A stretch of DNA of 16,615 nucleotides from Bacteroidales bacterium (GCA_030156305.1 JASGMZ010000037.1:1-16615), one strand, 5' to 3'. Shown: positions 6,515-14,135, counted from the first letter of the stretch. Translations and numbers: made by a program. Notes: generated by a model not told the origin, from the letters alone.

Positions 6515-7855
6515 ATGAATCATTTATCAAATCATAACAAAAGAAGTGAGGATTTATATCAACAAGCGTGTAAAATAATTCCTGGTGGAGTTAGTCGTAA
6601 TACGGTTTTTCATAAACCTTATCCTCATTATGCCGGTACGGCAAAGGGCTGCTATGTAACCGATATAGATGGTGTACAACGCATTGATTTTGCCAACAAT
6701 ATGGCTTCGTTAATTCATGGACATGCCCACCCGGCTATTGTTGAGGGTGTTACTAAACAGATACAAAACGGAACAGCCTATACGCTGGCTACCGAAGCCG
6801 AAGTACGGTTAGCACAGTTGCTGTGTGGCCGAACACCCACTTTTGAAAAAATCAGATTTACGAACTCGGGTACCGAAGCCGTAATGGCCATGATCAAAGC
6901 TTCGAGAGCTTTTACCGGAAAACCTAAAATCGCTAAAGCCGAAGGCGCATATCACGGAACATACGATTTTGCTGAAATTAGCCAAACAGCAAGCCCTGAT
7001 GTGTGGGGCGATATTAATAAACCTAACAGCGTCCCACTAGCTCATGGTACACCTCAGGGTGTTTTGAACGATGTGATTATTTTTCCTTACAATGATATTG
7101 AACGCACTCTCGCTATTTTAGACCAGCAAGCCGATCAGATTGCCTGTGTGCTGATTGATCCTGTACCACACCGCGTAGGAATGGTCCCCGGAGCTAAAGA
7201 TTTCATCGAGGCAATTTATCAGTGGACACGCAAAAATAATACTTTGATGGTTTTCGATGAGGTGATAACCTATCGGGTGACTTATTCCGGAGCTCAAGAA
7301 AATTATCCGGTAAAACCAGACTTAACGGCCCTGGGTAAAATTATCGGTGGAGGCTTTCCTGTTGGTGCTTTTACCGGCCGAGCCGATATCATGAAAGTTT
7401 TAGATCCGAGTGAGAAAAAACTGTTATTCCCTCATTCGGGAACATTCTCGGCAAATCCTGTTACTATGACTGCAGGCAGAATTGCAATGGAATTGTTCGA
7501 CAAAGAGGCTGTAGATAAAATAAATGCTCTTACCCAACAAGCAATTCAACAAATACAGGAAGCGATAAAAATTGCCGATGTGCCGGTTTCTATTACTGGT
7601 GCAGGCTCCATGTTCAGAGTTCATCTTAAAGCAACCCCGCCGAATACCTATCGCGAAGCATACCAAACAAAGGAGGTGAAAGCTTTATTGAATGAAATGC
7701 TCGATTATCTGTTTTATGAGGAAAATCTCATGATGATTAATACGCTGGCTTGTATGTTTTCAACAGCATTATCACAAAAAGAGATAGATATTCTTTCCAA
7801 TGCATTTTTAAATATGTTTAAACGATTTAAACCACAAATAGAAAAAATACAATAA
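6515..7855 (+). CDS. Class III PLP aminotransferase, glutamate-1-semialdehyde-mutase-like; probable beta-amino acid aminotransferase
   Basis: The 446-residue protein is a fold-type I, class III aminotransferase resembling HemL. Motifs: IPGGVSR (21-28 region), NSGTEA (117-122) for the PLP phosphate, AYHGTYD (145-151), VFDEVI (246-251) with Asp248 contacting the pyridine nitrogen, and Lys275 in ALGKIIGGGFPVGAF as the Schiff-base lysine. HemL itself is an unlikely role: no heme gene is nearby. The PGGxxR start, with Arg28, resembles the beta-phenylalanine aminotransferase branch, in which the matching Arg holds the substrate carboxylate (from memory of the Variovorax enzyme). Given the aminomutase upstream, the likely reaction is beta-amino acid plus a 2-oxo acid acceptor to 3-oxo acid plus amino acid (inference). 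The thiolase gene starts five bases after the stop, so the two are co-transcribed. Confidence 0.87.
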   Translation: MNHLSNHNKRSEDLYQQACKIIPGGVSRNTVFHKPYPHYAGTAKGCYVTDIDGVQRIDFANNMASLIHGHAHPAIVEGVTKQIQNGTAYTLATEAEVRLAQLLCGRTPTFEKIRFTNSGTEAVMAMIKASRAFTGKPKIAKAEGAYHGTYDFAEISQTASPDVWGDINKPNSVPLAHGTPQGVLNDVIIFPYNDIERTLAILDQQADQIACVLIDPVPHRVGMVPGAKDFIEAIYQWTRKNNTLMVFDEVITYRVTYSGAQENYPVKPDLTALGKIIGGGFPVGAFTGRADIMKVLDPSEKKLLFPHSGTFSANPVTMTAGRIAMELFDKEAVDKINALTQQAIQQIQEAIKIADVPVSITGAGSMFRVHLKATPPNTYREAYQTKEVKALLNEMLDYLFYEENLMMINTLACMFSTALSQKEIDILSNAFLNMFKRFKPQIEKIQ

Positions 7856-7860
7856 GTTTT

Positions 7861-9063
7861 ATGACAGAAGTATATATATGTGATGCCATACGAACGCCTG
7901 TAGGAAAATATGGAGGTTCATTATCAGCAGTACGTCCGGATGATTTAGCAACGCTTGTTTTAAAAGAGATAAAAGATAGAAACCCTGTCATTAACTGGGA
8001 TGAGCTCGATGATGTAATCATGGGTTGTACAAACCAGGCAGGAGAAGATAACCGGAATATCGCCCGTATGGCGCTACTGATGGCCGGATTTTCCCATACA
8101 ATATCGGGAGCTACTATTAATCGTTTGTGTGCTTCGGGAATGGAAGCTGTAGGTATTGCAGCACGAACGATCAGAGCCGGCGAAGCTGATTTAATTATTG
8201 CCGGAGGGGTAGAAAGCATGTCGCGTGCTCCTTTTGTAATGGGTAAAGCGAACAAAGCTTTTTCAAGGGCTACAGAGGTTTACGATACAACCATTGGTTG
8301 GAGATTTCCTAATCCAAAGCTGGATAAGCTTTATGGAACAGAGTCGATGATACAAACCGCTGAAAATATTGCTGCCGACTTTAAAATCAGCCGCGAAGAT
8401 CAGGATGTTTTTGCCTTACGAAGCCAGGAAAAAGCTCATAAGGCACAAGCCGAAGGGTTGCTGGCCGAAGAAATTGTTCCGGTAATCATTCCACAGCGTA
8501 AAGGAGATCCCATGGTTGTAGATACCGACGAACATCCACGTAATACTTCACTGGAGAAACTGGCTAAACTTAAACCCATTGTGAGTCCCGAAGGGACGGT
8601 AACCGCAGGAAATGCATCAGGGGTAAATGACGGTGCTGCGTCATTAATTATAGCCTCCGAAGCAGCGGTTAAAAAATATAATCTTACACCCAGGGTGAAG
8701 ATTTTAGGAATGACTGCTGCAGGAGTTGAACCAAGAATTATGGGTATGGGGCCCGTACCGGCTACTCAAAAATTACTTAAAAGATTGAATTTGAATCTCG
8801 ATCAAATGGATTTGATTGAATTGAATGAAGCTTTTGCTTCTCAGTCATTGGCATGTATGCGTAAGCTGGGAATGAAAGATGACGATCCGAGAGTAAATCC
8901 ATTAGGGGGTGCTATTGCTTTGGGCCATCCACTGGGAATGAGTGGTGCCCGGTTGGTTACTACCGCTTATTATCAAATGATACGTACCGGAGCTAAAAAA
9001 GCACTGTGTACCATGTGTATTGGTGTGGGTCAGGGAACGGCCATGGTGCTTGAAAAAGTGTAA
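7861..9063 (+). CDS. Acetyl-CoA C-acyltransferase (thiolase), PcaF/PaaJ-like
   Basis: This complete 400-residue thiolase has the nucleophile Cys90 (NRLCASGME), the LNEAFA block (321-326), GHPLG with His356, and the second catalytic Cys386 in CIGVGQG (386-392). It cleaves a 3-oxoacyl-CoA with CoA into acetyl-CoA and a shortened acyl-CoA, or condenses in reverse. The segment TTIGWRFPNPKLDKLYGTESM (from 143) and the CTMCIGVGQG ending are, from memory, characteristic of the 3-oxoadipyl-CoA thiolase branch (PcaF/PaaJ), whose products are acetyl-CoA and succinyl-CoA; a tree is needed to confirm. It is the last gene of the cluster, five bases after the aminotransferase gene, and a hairpin terminator follows about 20 bases after its stop. 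Confidence 0.93.
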   Translation: MTEVYICDAIRTPVGKYGGSLSAVRPDDLATLVLKEIKDRNPVINWDELDDVIMGCTNQAGEDNRNIARMALLMAGFSHTISGATINRLCASGMEAVGIAARTIRAGEADLIIAGGVESMSRAPFVMGKANKAFSRATEVYDTTIGWRFPNPKLDKLYGTESMIQTAENIAADFKISREDQDVFALRSQEKAHKAQAEGLLAEEIVPVIIPQRKGDPMVVDTDEHPRNTSLEKLAKLKPIVSPEGTVTAGNASGVNDGAASLIIASEAAVKKYNLTPRVKILGMTAAGVEPRIMGMGPVPATQKLLKRLNLNLDQMDLIELNEAFASQSLACMRKLGMKDDDPRVNPLGGAIALGHPLGMSGARLVTTAYYQMIRTGAKKALCTMCIGVGQGTAMVLEKV

Positions 9064-9084
9064 ATAAATTGTAAGTTTTTAAAT

Positions 9085-9137
9085 AACAACCGTTTATCCT
9101 GCCTTACAGCAATGTATGGCAGGCAGGTTGTTCTTTT
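9085..9137 (+). terminator. Hairpin terminator after the thiolase gene
   Basis: AACAACC (9085-9091) pairs with GGTTGTT (9126-9132), and inside it CCTGCC (9098-9103) pairs with GGCAGG (9118-9123). The outer stem is followed by CTTTT. It closes the six-gene cluster. The inner CCTGCC/GGCAGG pair is the same motif seen in hairpins at 13475-13495 and near 16001-16036. Confidence 0.75.
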
Positions 9138-9243
9138 GGAAGGGTTGAAAATGCATTAAAAGCGGATGAATTGATTTTGGAAGCACGAATTTGTCTGTCT
9201 TCAAGCACTGTTCCTCAAAAACTATTTAAACAACCCCATCATA

Positions 9244-10440
9244 TTAATAAAGAAAACCAAACATCCATAAAGGAATCTTGTTTTCACTGCCATACTCAAT
9301 ATCATCTAAAGCAATAAATGCTTTTTTCTTATACGTATTGATTTGTGTTTTTGATTTATTTTTGCCTCCGATTTCAAAAATATAGTTATTGTTAATCAAA
9401 AAATCTGCATGTTGTGGAATGGTTACTAAATGGTTTTTGTTTAACTGATTGACGAAAAATGTTTCCCGTAAATTTCCGACATTCGGATGGGAAGGGTGGA
9501 TTGCCCAGGAAAGGTTTGTGTTCTCTATAAATATTTTATCCGGTTTTTGTAAACGTGTAATGCCCGAAGCATCTTTGTAAAGCATATGAATAACTCCTGC
9601 ATCTTTTAAATGAGTAAGATAAACGATTAAAGTATTTCGGTTTATTCCTATCCGTTCACTTAGCTTACTGATATTGGGTATAAATGGCGCAGATTCTGCA
9701 ATGATTAGTAAGAGCTTTTTGAGTTTATGGATATAGGCAATATCTGTGCCTCGTGTTAAAGGGAGTTCAATTTGAAGAATCATGTTGAGAATCTCTTCAA
9801 TCCGGATATGATAGAGTTCTTCCTCTTCTTTAAAAAATGGATAATAACCATTTTTTAAGTAATGAGAAAAGTAACGCAGAGGTTTTATTTTTTTGAGGAT
9901 TTCATTACTAATGGTGATATGATGATGAATGATATCATCTAATGTTATGGGTTTAATCGATAAATTTTGGGTAAATGCTAAATATTCTCTGAAAGATAAT
10001 CCCTGAAGAGAAAAAACAACAGCTCTCCTGCTAAGGTCTGCACGGGAATTTAAGATTTCAAGTAAAGATGATCCGGTAAAAATAATGTGCAATTCGGGAT
10101 GGTCGTCATAGATGTTTTTAATTTCTACTGACCAGTTTTTATACTTGTGCACTTCATCAAGATATAAATATTTTCCTCCACGTTTTACAAAAATATCAGC
10201 CAGTTCGACAAGACTATGTCCCGAAAACCAAATATCATCCAGACTAATATAGAGAACTTGTTCATTAAGCGTATGTGTTTTTTTGATGTGTTGAAGAATT
10301 AATGTGGTTTTCCCCACTCCACGAGCTCCTTTTATACCTATCAGACGGGCATTCCAATGGATTTTGTTATATTCACTCCGAATAAACTGTAAAGATACAT
10401 GATGAAGCTTTTGGTAAAACTTTTCAAATAATTTTTCCAT
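9244..10440 (-). CDS. AAA_14 ATPase with C-terminal DUF4143 nuclease-like domain
   Basis: The 398-residue product has an AAA-type P-loop, GARGVGKT (38-45), a Walker B strand YLYLDEVH (91-98; Asp95, Glu96), and a FTGSS sensor segment (121-125), followed by a winged-helix-like region (about 250-300). Its C-terminus has ADFLI (345-349) and FEIGGK (355-360), a D...ExGxK pattern like the PD-(D/E)XK core found in DUF4143. This architecture is common in Bacteroidota and anaerobes, often in several copies per genome; its function is unknown. I chose the ATG at 10440; a TTG seven codons upstream would fall on top of the best -7 element. The gene stands alone, convergent with the thiolase cluster and divergent from ribF, consistent with an accessory gene. 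Confidence 0.85.
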   Translation of the reverse strand: MEKLFEKFYQKLHHVSLQFIRSEYNKIHWNARLIGIKGARGVGKTTLILQHIKKTHTLNEQVLYISLDDIWFSGHSLVELADIFVKRGGKYLYLDEVHKYKNWSVEIKNIYDDHPELHIIFTGSSLLEILNSRADLSRRAVVFSLQGLSFREYLAFTQNLSIKPITLDDIIHHHITISNEILKKIKPLRYFSHYLKNGYYPFFKEEEELYHIRIEEILNMILQIELPLTRGTDIAYIHKLKKLLLIIAESAPFIPNISKLSERIGINRNTLIVYLTHLKDAGVIHMLYKDASGITRLQKPDKIFIENTNLSWAIHPSHPNVGNLRETFFVNQLNKNHLVTIPQHADFLINNNYIFEIGGKNKSKTQINTYKKKAFIALDDIEYGSENKIPLWMFGFLY

Positions 10441-10458
10441 ATTGCTTATTATATTAAG

Positions 10459-10466
10459 CAAATATA
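10459..10466 (-). promoter_or_regulatory. Possible -7 element of the ATPase gene
   Basis: The + strand reads CAAATATA, which is TATATTTG on the gene's strand, a perfect TAnnTTTG. It would place transcription start about 10 bases before the chosen ATG. The nearest TTTG -33 candidate (10492-10495) is at an over-long 25-base spacing, so confidence is limited. Confidence 0.4.
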
Positions 10467-10762
10467 TTTAAATTTTGTTTAATATAGACATCAAAATAAT
10501 TATTTTTTTAGCGTTTTGACATTGTTATTTAAACCAGAACACTGTTTTTTAAATATCTGCAATAAAGGGAATAAGCCTTTTTAATTATATAAAAATATAA
10601 TTTTCAGGGAGGCATAATTTTTTGACTGTTGGTTTTATAGCTTTTATTGGAAGAACGATAAGTATATTTGTGTTAACTTTGTTTTTCATACTGTATAGAG
10701 TAACCTGCCGACGGGAAGAGAAAAGGGTTTCAATGGTTCTTCCATAACAGGAGCATAAAGAA

Positions 10763-10794
10763 TTTACAGGATTTGCTTATTTTTTATATTTTTG
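10763..10794 (+). promoter_or_regulatory. Probable ribF promoter (Bacteroidota type)
   Basis: TATTTTTG (10787-10794) fits TAnnTTTG exactly. TTTA at 10763-10766, 20 bases before it, is a one-base variant of the -33 TTTG. Transcription would start about 10 bases before the ribF ATG. Confidence 0.5.
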
Positions 10795-10814
10795 TCCTTT
10801 GATAAAATGATAAA

Positions 10815-11750
10815 ATGATCACTCATAAAGATATTCATAACCTGAAAATTAACAATCCGGTAGTAACCATTGGTGTTTTTGATGGGGTACACCAGGGGCA
10901 TTTAAGTATTTTAAATAAACTGGTACAGGTAGCCAAAGAAAAAAAAGGAGAGTCTGTAGTTATTACACTGTGGCCCCATCCGCGGATTGTTTTGAATAAA
11001 GATGTTCATTCGCTGCGATTGTTAAATACTATCGAAGAGAAAAAATTTTTATTATCCAAAACAAAAGTTGGCCATTTGATTATTATCCCTTTTACCCGCG
11101 AATTTGCCAATTTAACCGCTTGCGAATTTATTGAGCAATACCTGGTTGAAAAAATTGGCGTAAAACATTTGGTTGTTGGTTACAACCATCAATTTGGGAA
11201 AGATCGCAAGGCCGGCTATGACTTTTTAAAAGAGTGTGCGCAAGAGTATGGATTTGAGATTGAAAAGCTGGATGCTAAGTTGGTAGATAATGATAGTGTT
11301 AGCTCTACAAAGATAAGAGAATTCCTTACTTCAGGACATTTGGATTATGCCAACAAATATTTAGGTTACGAGTATTTTATTACGGGAAATGTTGTTGAAG
11401 GAAATCAGATTGGACGTAAAATAGGTTTTCCTACGGCAAATATTAAAGTCCCTGAGCCATACAAACAGATTCCGCGCGATGGAGTATATGCTGTAAGGAT
11501 AAAACTAAACGGGGACTCATTCCATGGAATGTTGAATATTGGTACTCGTCCAACGGTTTCTCCTACATTGAAAGATAAAAACATAGAAGTTCATATTTTT
11601 GATTTTAATCAAAAAATTTATCATCAGAAAATTACTGTTTCCTTTGTCCAAAGAATTCGTGACGAAAAAAAATTCAATGGCCTTGATGAGTTGGAAGCAC
11701 AACTACAAAAAGATAAACAAGAAGTGCTTAAGATATTTTATCACGCATAG
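10815..11750 (+). CDS. ribF: Bifunctional riboflavin kinase / FAD synthetase
   Basis: The 311-residue enzyme makes FMN from riboflavin and ATP, then FAD from FMN and ATP. The N-terminal FAD synthetase domain (about 1-180) has the nucleotidyltransferase motif GVFDGVHQGH (20-29) and SSTKIRE (163-169, the ISSTxIR block). The C-terminal kinase domain (about 184-310) has GRKIGFPTAN (200-209), GVYAVR (223-228), GMLNIGTRPT (238-247), and IEVHIFDF (257-264) with the catalytic Glu258. Length is normal for a bacterial RibF. No FMN riboswitch was recognised upstream. The ahcY gene follows about 100 bases later with its own promoter, so co-transcription is optional. Confidence 0.97.
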   Translation: MITHKDIHNLKINNPVVTIGVFDGVHQGHLSILNKLVQVAKEKKGESVVITLWPHPRIVLNKDVHSLRLLNTIEEKKFLLSKTKVGHLIIIPFTREFANLTACEFIEQYLVEKIGVKHLVVGYNHQFGKDRKAGYDFLKECAQEYGFEIEKLDAKLVDNDSVSSTKIREFLTSGHLDYANKYLGYEYFITGNVVEGNQIGRKIGFPTANIKVPEPYKQIPRDGVYAVRIKLNGDSFHGMLNIGTRPTVSPTLKDKNIEVHIFDFNQKIYHQKITVSFVQRIRDEKKFNGLDELEAQLQKDKQEVLKIFYHA

Positions 11751-11780
11751 ATGAACAAAAAAGAACTTTAACCGTATAGT

Positions 11781-11812
11781 TTTTACTGATGTGCAAAAAA
11801 ATTGTAATTTTG
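11781..11812 (+). promoter_or_regulatory. Probable ahcY promoter (Bacteroidota type)
   Basis: TAATTTTG (11805-11812) matches TAnnTTTG exactly. TTTT at 11781-11784, 20 bases upstream, is a one-base variant of the -33 TTTG. The predicted transcript start near 11819 leaves an AT-rich leader of about 30 bases. Confidence 0.6.
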
Positions 11813-11848
11813 CCATCCTGAAAAAGAATTAATTATAAATAATTTATT

Positions 11849-13273
11849 ATGGATAATGAAGGAACAATGGTAGAAAGCCTTCCTTATAAAGTTAAAGATT
11901 TAGGTTTAGCCGAATTTGGAAGAAAAGAAATTGAAATAGCCGAAAAAGAGATGCCTGGCTTAATGTCGCTGCGCGAAAAGTATGGTAAAGAAAAACCCTT
12001 AAAAGGAGCACGCATTACCGGTTCGTTACATATGACGGTTCAAACAGCCGTGCTAATTGAAACACTGGTTGAGTTAGGCGCTGATGTGCGTTGGGCCAGC
12101 TGTAATATTTTTTCCACTCAGGATCATGCTGCTGCAGCCATTGCAAAAGAAGGAGTCCCTGTTTTTGCATGGAAAGGTGAATCTTTAGAAGAATACTGGT
12201 GGTGTACGAATCAGGCATTAACTTTTCCCGAAGGGAAAGGGCCACACTTAATTGTTGATGATGGCGGTGATGCTACCTTGATGGTACACAAAGGATATAA
12301 GGCCGAAGAAGATGCTTCATTTTTAGATTCCAATCCATCAGCGGGTGACGAAAGAGAATTGTATAAAAATCTGAAAAAAACGTTAGCTCAGGATAATCAA
12401 AAATGGCACCGTATAAGTAAAGAATTAAAAGGGGTATCCGAAGAAACAACCACAGGTGTTCATCGGTTATACCAGATGATGGAACGAGGAGAACTGCTTT
12501 TCCCGGCTATTAATGTAAATGATTCGGTTACAAAATCAAAATTTGACAATTTATATGGTTGTCGCGAATCATTGGCCGATGGTATTAAGCGGGCAACGGA
12601 TGTTATGCTGGCAGGAAAGGTTGTGGTTGTTTGTGGTTATGGTGATGTGGGTAAAGGTTCGGCCAAATCGATGCGATCGTACGGAGCACGGGTAATTGTT
12701 ACCGAAATTGACCCAATTTGTGCATTACAAGCTGCGATGGAAGGTTTTGAAGTAAAGCCCCTTGAGGAAGCACTGGATGAAGGAAATATTTTTGTTACCG
12801 CCACCGGAAACAGAGATGTTGTAACTGTCGAGCATATGTCGAAAATGAAAGATCAGGCGATTGTTTGTAACATTGGCCATTTCGATAATGAAATTCAGGT
12901 TGACCAATTAGAAAACTACCCGGGTGTAGAAAAGATAAATATTAAACCGCAGGTAGATAAGTATGTGTTCCCGGATGGACATTCCATTTTTATGTTAGCC
13001 GAAGGCCGGTTGGTGAATTTAGGTTGTGCTACAGGGCATCCATCGTTTGTGATGAGTAATTCATTTACCAACCAAACACTGGCGCAAATTGAACTATGGA
13101 GAAATAATTATAAAACCGATGTTTACCGTTTGCCTAAGCATTTAGACGAAGAGGTGGCACGATTACATCTTGAACAAATTGGGGTAAAACTTACAAATTT
13201 AACCGATGAACAAGCTGAATATTTGGGTGTACCTAAAAACGGCCCATATAAGTCGGATCATTACAGATATTAA
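11849..13273 (+). CDS. ahcY: Adenosylhomocysteinase (S-adenosylhomocysteine hydrolase)
   Basis: The 474-residue enzyme splits S-adenosylhomocysteine into adenosine and homocysteine, removing the product inhibitor of SAM-dependent methylation. Visible are the substrate-domain block HMTVQTAVLIETL (61-73), the catalytic stretch NDSVTKSKFDNLYGC (224-238, with Lys229, Asp233 and Cys238 matching human Lys186, Asp190 and Cys195), the NAD-binding GYGDVGKG (263-270), and HPSFVMSNSF (397-406). The C-terminus ends in the conserved HYRY. An insertion of about 40 residues around 145-187 is the usual bacterial type. Start at the first ATG; the ATG at codon 7 is possible. A perfect 9-bp terminator follows. 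It has no obvious functional link with the aminomutase cluster. Confidence 0.98.
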   Translation: MDNEGTMVESLPYKVKDLGLAEFGRKEIEIAEKEMPGLMSLREKYGKEKPLKGARITGSLHMTVQTAVLIETLVELGADVRWASCNIFSTQDHAAAAIAKEGVPVFAWKGESLEEYWWCTNQALTFPEGKGPHLIVDDGGDATLMVHKGYKAEEDASFLDSNPSAGDERELYKNLKKTLAQDNQKWHRISKELKGVSEETTTGVHRLYQMMERGELLFPAINVNDSVTKSKFDNLYGCRESLADGIKRATDVMLAGKVVVVCGYGDVGKGSAKSMRSYGARVIVTEIDPICALQAAMEGFEVKPLEEALDEGNIFVTATGNRDVVTVEHMSKMKDQAIVCNIGHFDNEIQVDQLENYPGVEKINIKPQVDKYVFPDGHSIFMLAEGRLVNLGCATGHPSFVMSNSFTNQTLAQIELWRNNYKTDVYRLPKHLDEEVARLHLEQIGVKLTNLTDEQAEYLGVPKNGPYKSDHYRY

Positions 13274-13295
13274 AAACCAACGATGAATATACATT

Positions 13296-13332
13296 AAAGC
13301 CTGTTGGTAAATTACTGACAGGCTTTTTTTTT
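13296..13332 (+). terminator. Rho-independent terminator of ahcY
   Basis: AAAGCCTGT (13296-13304) pairs perfectly with ACAGGCTTT (13318-13326), and the T tract from 13324 runs for nine bases. It is 22 bases after the ahcY stop codon. Confidence 0.92.
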
Positions 13333-13441
13333 ATTTTCGTGACGGAGTATTTTTTATACGCACAGGCCTTTTTGAATTTAACCTAAAAGCCGCATGTCTT
13401 ATTTTTAAAAGTATATCTTGAAAATGTTATTCATCTTTTTT

Positions 13442-13467
13442 ACTTTTTTGGCTTGACCCAAAAAAGT
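13442..13467. repeat. Perfect 10-bp hairpin, probable dispersed Bacteroidota intergenic repeat
   Basis: ACTTTTTTGG (13442-13451) pairs perfectly with CCAAAAAAGT (13458-13467) around a CTTGAC loop. Sequences of this form (ACTTTTT, CTTGAC, AAAAAGTnAC) are, from memory, widespread between genes in Bacteroidota genomes; I could not check this. Confidence 0.6.
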
Positions 13468-13474
13468 TACAAAA

Positions 13475-13495
13475 CCTGCCTTGCCGGAAGGCAGG
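13475..13495. repeat. Perfect 8-bp GC-rich hairpin with the CCTGCC/GGCAGG motif
   Basis: CCTGCCTT (13475-13482) pairs perfectly with AAGGCAGG (13488-13495) over a 5-base loop. It sits only 7 bases after the preceding hairpin. The same CCTGCC/GGCAGG pair occurs in the thiolase terminator and in the right-end repeats. Confidence 0.65.
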
Positions 13496-14135
13496 AAAGT
13501 TAAGACAAAACGATGGTTATTCTCCATTCTGGCTCATGAGGGCATTGCCGTTCTCCTGCTCTCTGTGATAAGTCAACAATTCCAGACAAAGTAAGTAAAC
13601 TCCTTTATCGGAATTTTATGATTCCATTCACTCTACCCATGGCTCGCCGTTTTATTCGCTATTGCTCATGAAGATAGACGTTGTCAGGCTTGCGCTTAAC
13701 ATTCAATATTGATAGTATTCGAATCCCAATTTTTTACAGGTGCGATGGAAAATCCGAAATGAGAGCGGAATTGATGATAATTGCCATGTGGCCACGATTC
13801 ATTATTAAATAAGCTATACGCTAAATCTTTTTTGAAATAGAAACTATTATTGAAAAAAGGATAGATTATCATAATTCGTTCATTTCGGTTGATTTTGGTT
13901 TTTTTATCAAGAAAAGAACACATAGAATAATTTCATGGACTTTAATTCAGTTATAAGCAATAACTATAAAAAGTAGTATAAATATTTCCCATCAGAAATA
14001 TGGAGTAATCAAACTTATTTGTTAACACCTATTTAGGTGAAAGCTTTTTTGTTGTAATGTATTAATATATAGTGTTTTTTGCAATTTTTCAACAATTACT
14101 ATGGATATTAGTAATTTAAATCAATCATTTTAAAA

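Larger units (their letters stand above)
10441..10814. other. Divergent intergenic region between the ATPase gene and ribF
   Basis: About 370 AT-rich bases without a credible ORF. It contains an all-AT perfect hairpin (10583-10590 with 10595-10602) and perfect TAnnTTTG elements on the + strand at 10663-10670, 10674-10681 and 10787-10794. The last is the best-placed ribF promoter. The first two have poor -33 partners, but could drive a longer ribF leader. ATG-ATA-AAA-TGA at 10807-10818 is a three-codon frame that overlaps the ribF start. Confidence 0.45.
13334..14135. other. About 800 bases of non-coding DNA with structured repeat-like sequence
   Basis: No convincing gene. The left half (about 13430-13720) holds two strong hairpins (listed separately) and GC-richer text such as GGCTCATGAGG and TTGTCAGGCTTGCGC, which looks like a dispersed intergenic repeat. 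The right half (13720-14135) is AT-rich. It contains a 75-codon - strand frame, 13696-13923, of low credibility (Asn/Phe/Ser-rich, no recognised motif), and a weak hairpin CACCT...AGGTG (14026-14039) followed by a T-rich run. Confidence 0.5.

Noticed and set aside
3314..9063. Classical lysine fermentation (kam) cluster
   Set aside because: Genes for beta-lysine 5,6-aminomutase, 3,5-diaminohexanoate dehydrogenase, cleavage enzyme and ammonia-lyase are absent, and the aminomutase lacks at least one lysine-binding aspartate.
10441..10461. TTG start for the ATPase gene, seven codons upstream
   Set aside because: It overlaps the best -7 promoter element, and an ATG at 10440 gives a normal N-terminus.
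10441..10814. FMN riboswitch upstream of ribF
   Set aside because: None of the conserved RFN-element blocks could be recognised, and the best promoter leaves a leader of only about 10 bases.
10807..10818. Three-codon frame ATG-ATA-AAA-TGA overlapping the ribF start
   Set aside because: Could be a micro leader ORF, but it arises from a simple GATAAAAT direct repeat and has no further support.
13696..13923. 75-codon - strand frame between ahcY and frr
   Set aside because: No recognised motif, low-complexity Asn/Phe/Ser-rich composition, in-frame stop just upstream and a location in repeat-like DNA; not supported as a gene.
14026..14050. Weak + strand terminator (CACCT/AGGTG then T-rich)
   Set aside because: Only a 5-bp stem, the T run does not directly follow, and no + strand gene precedes it after the ahcY terminator.
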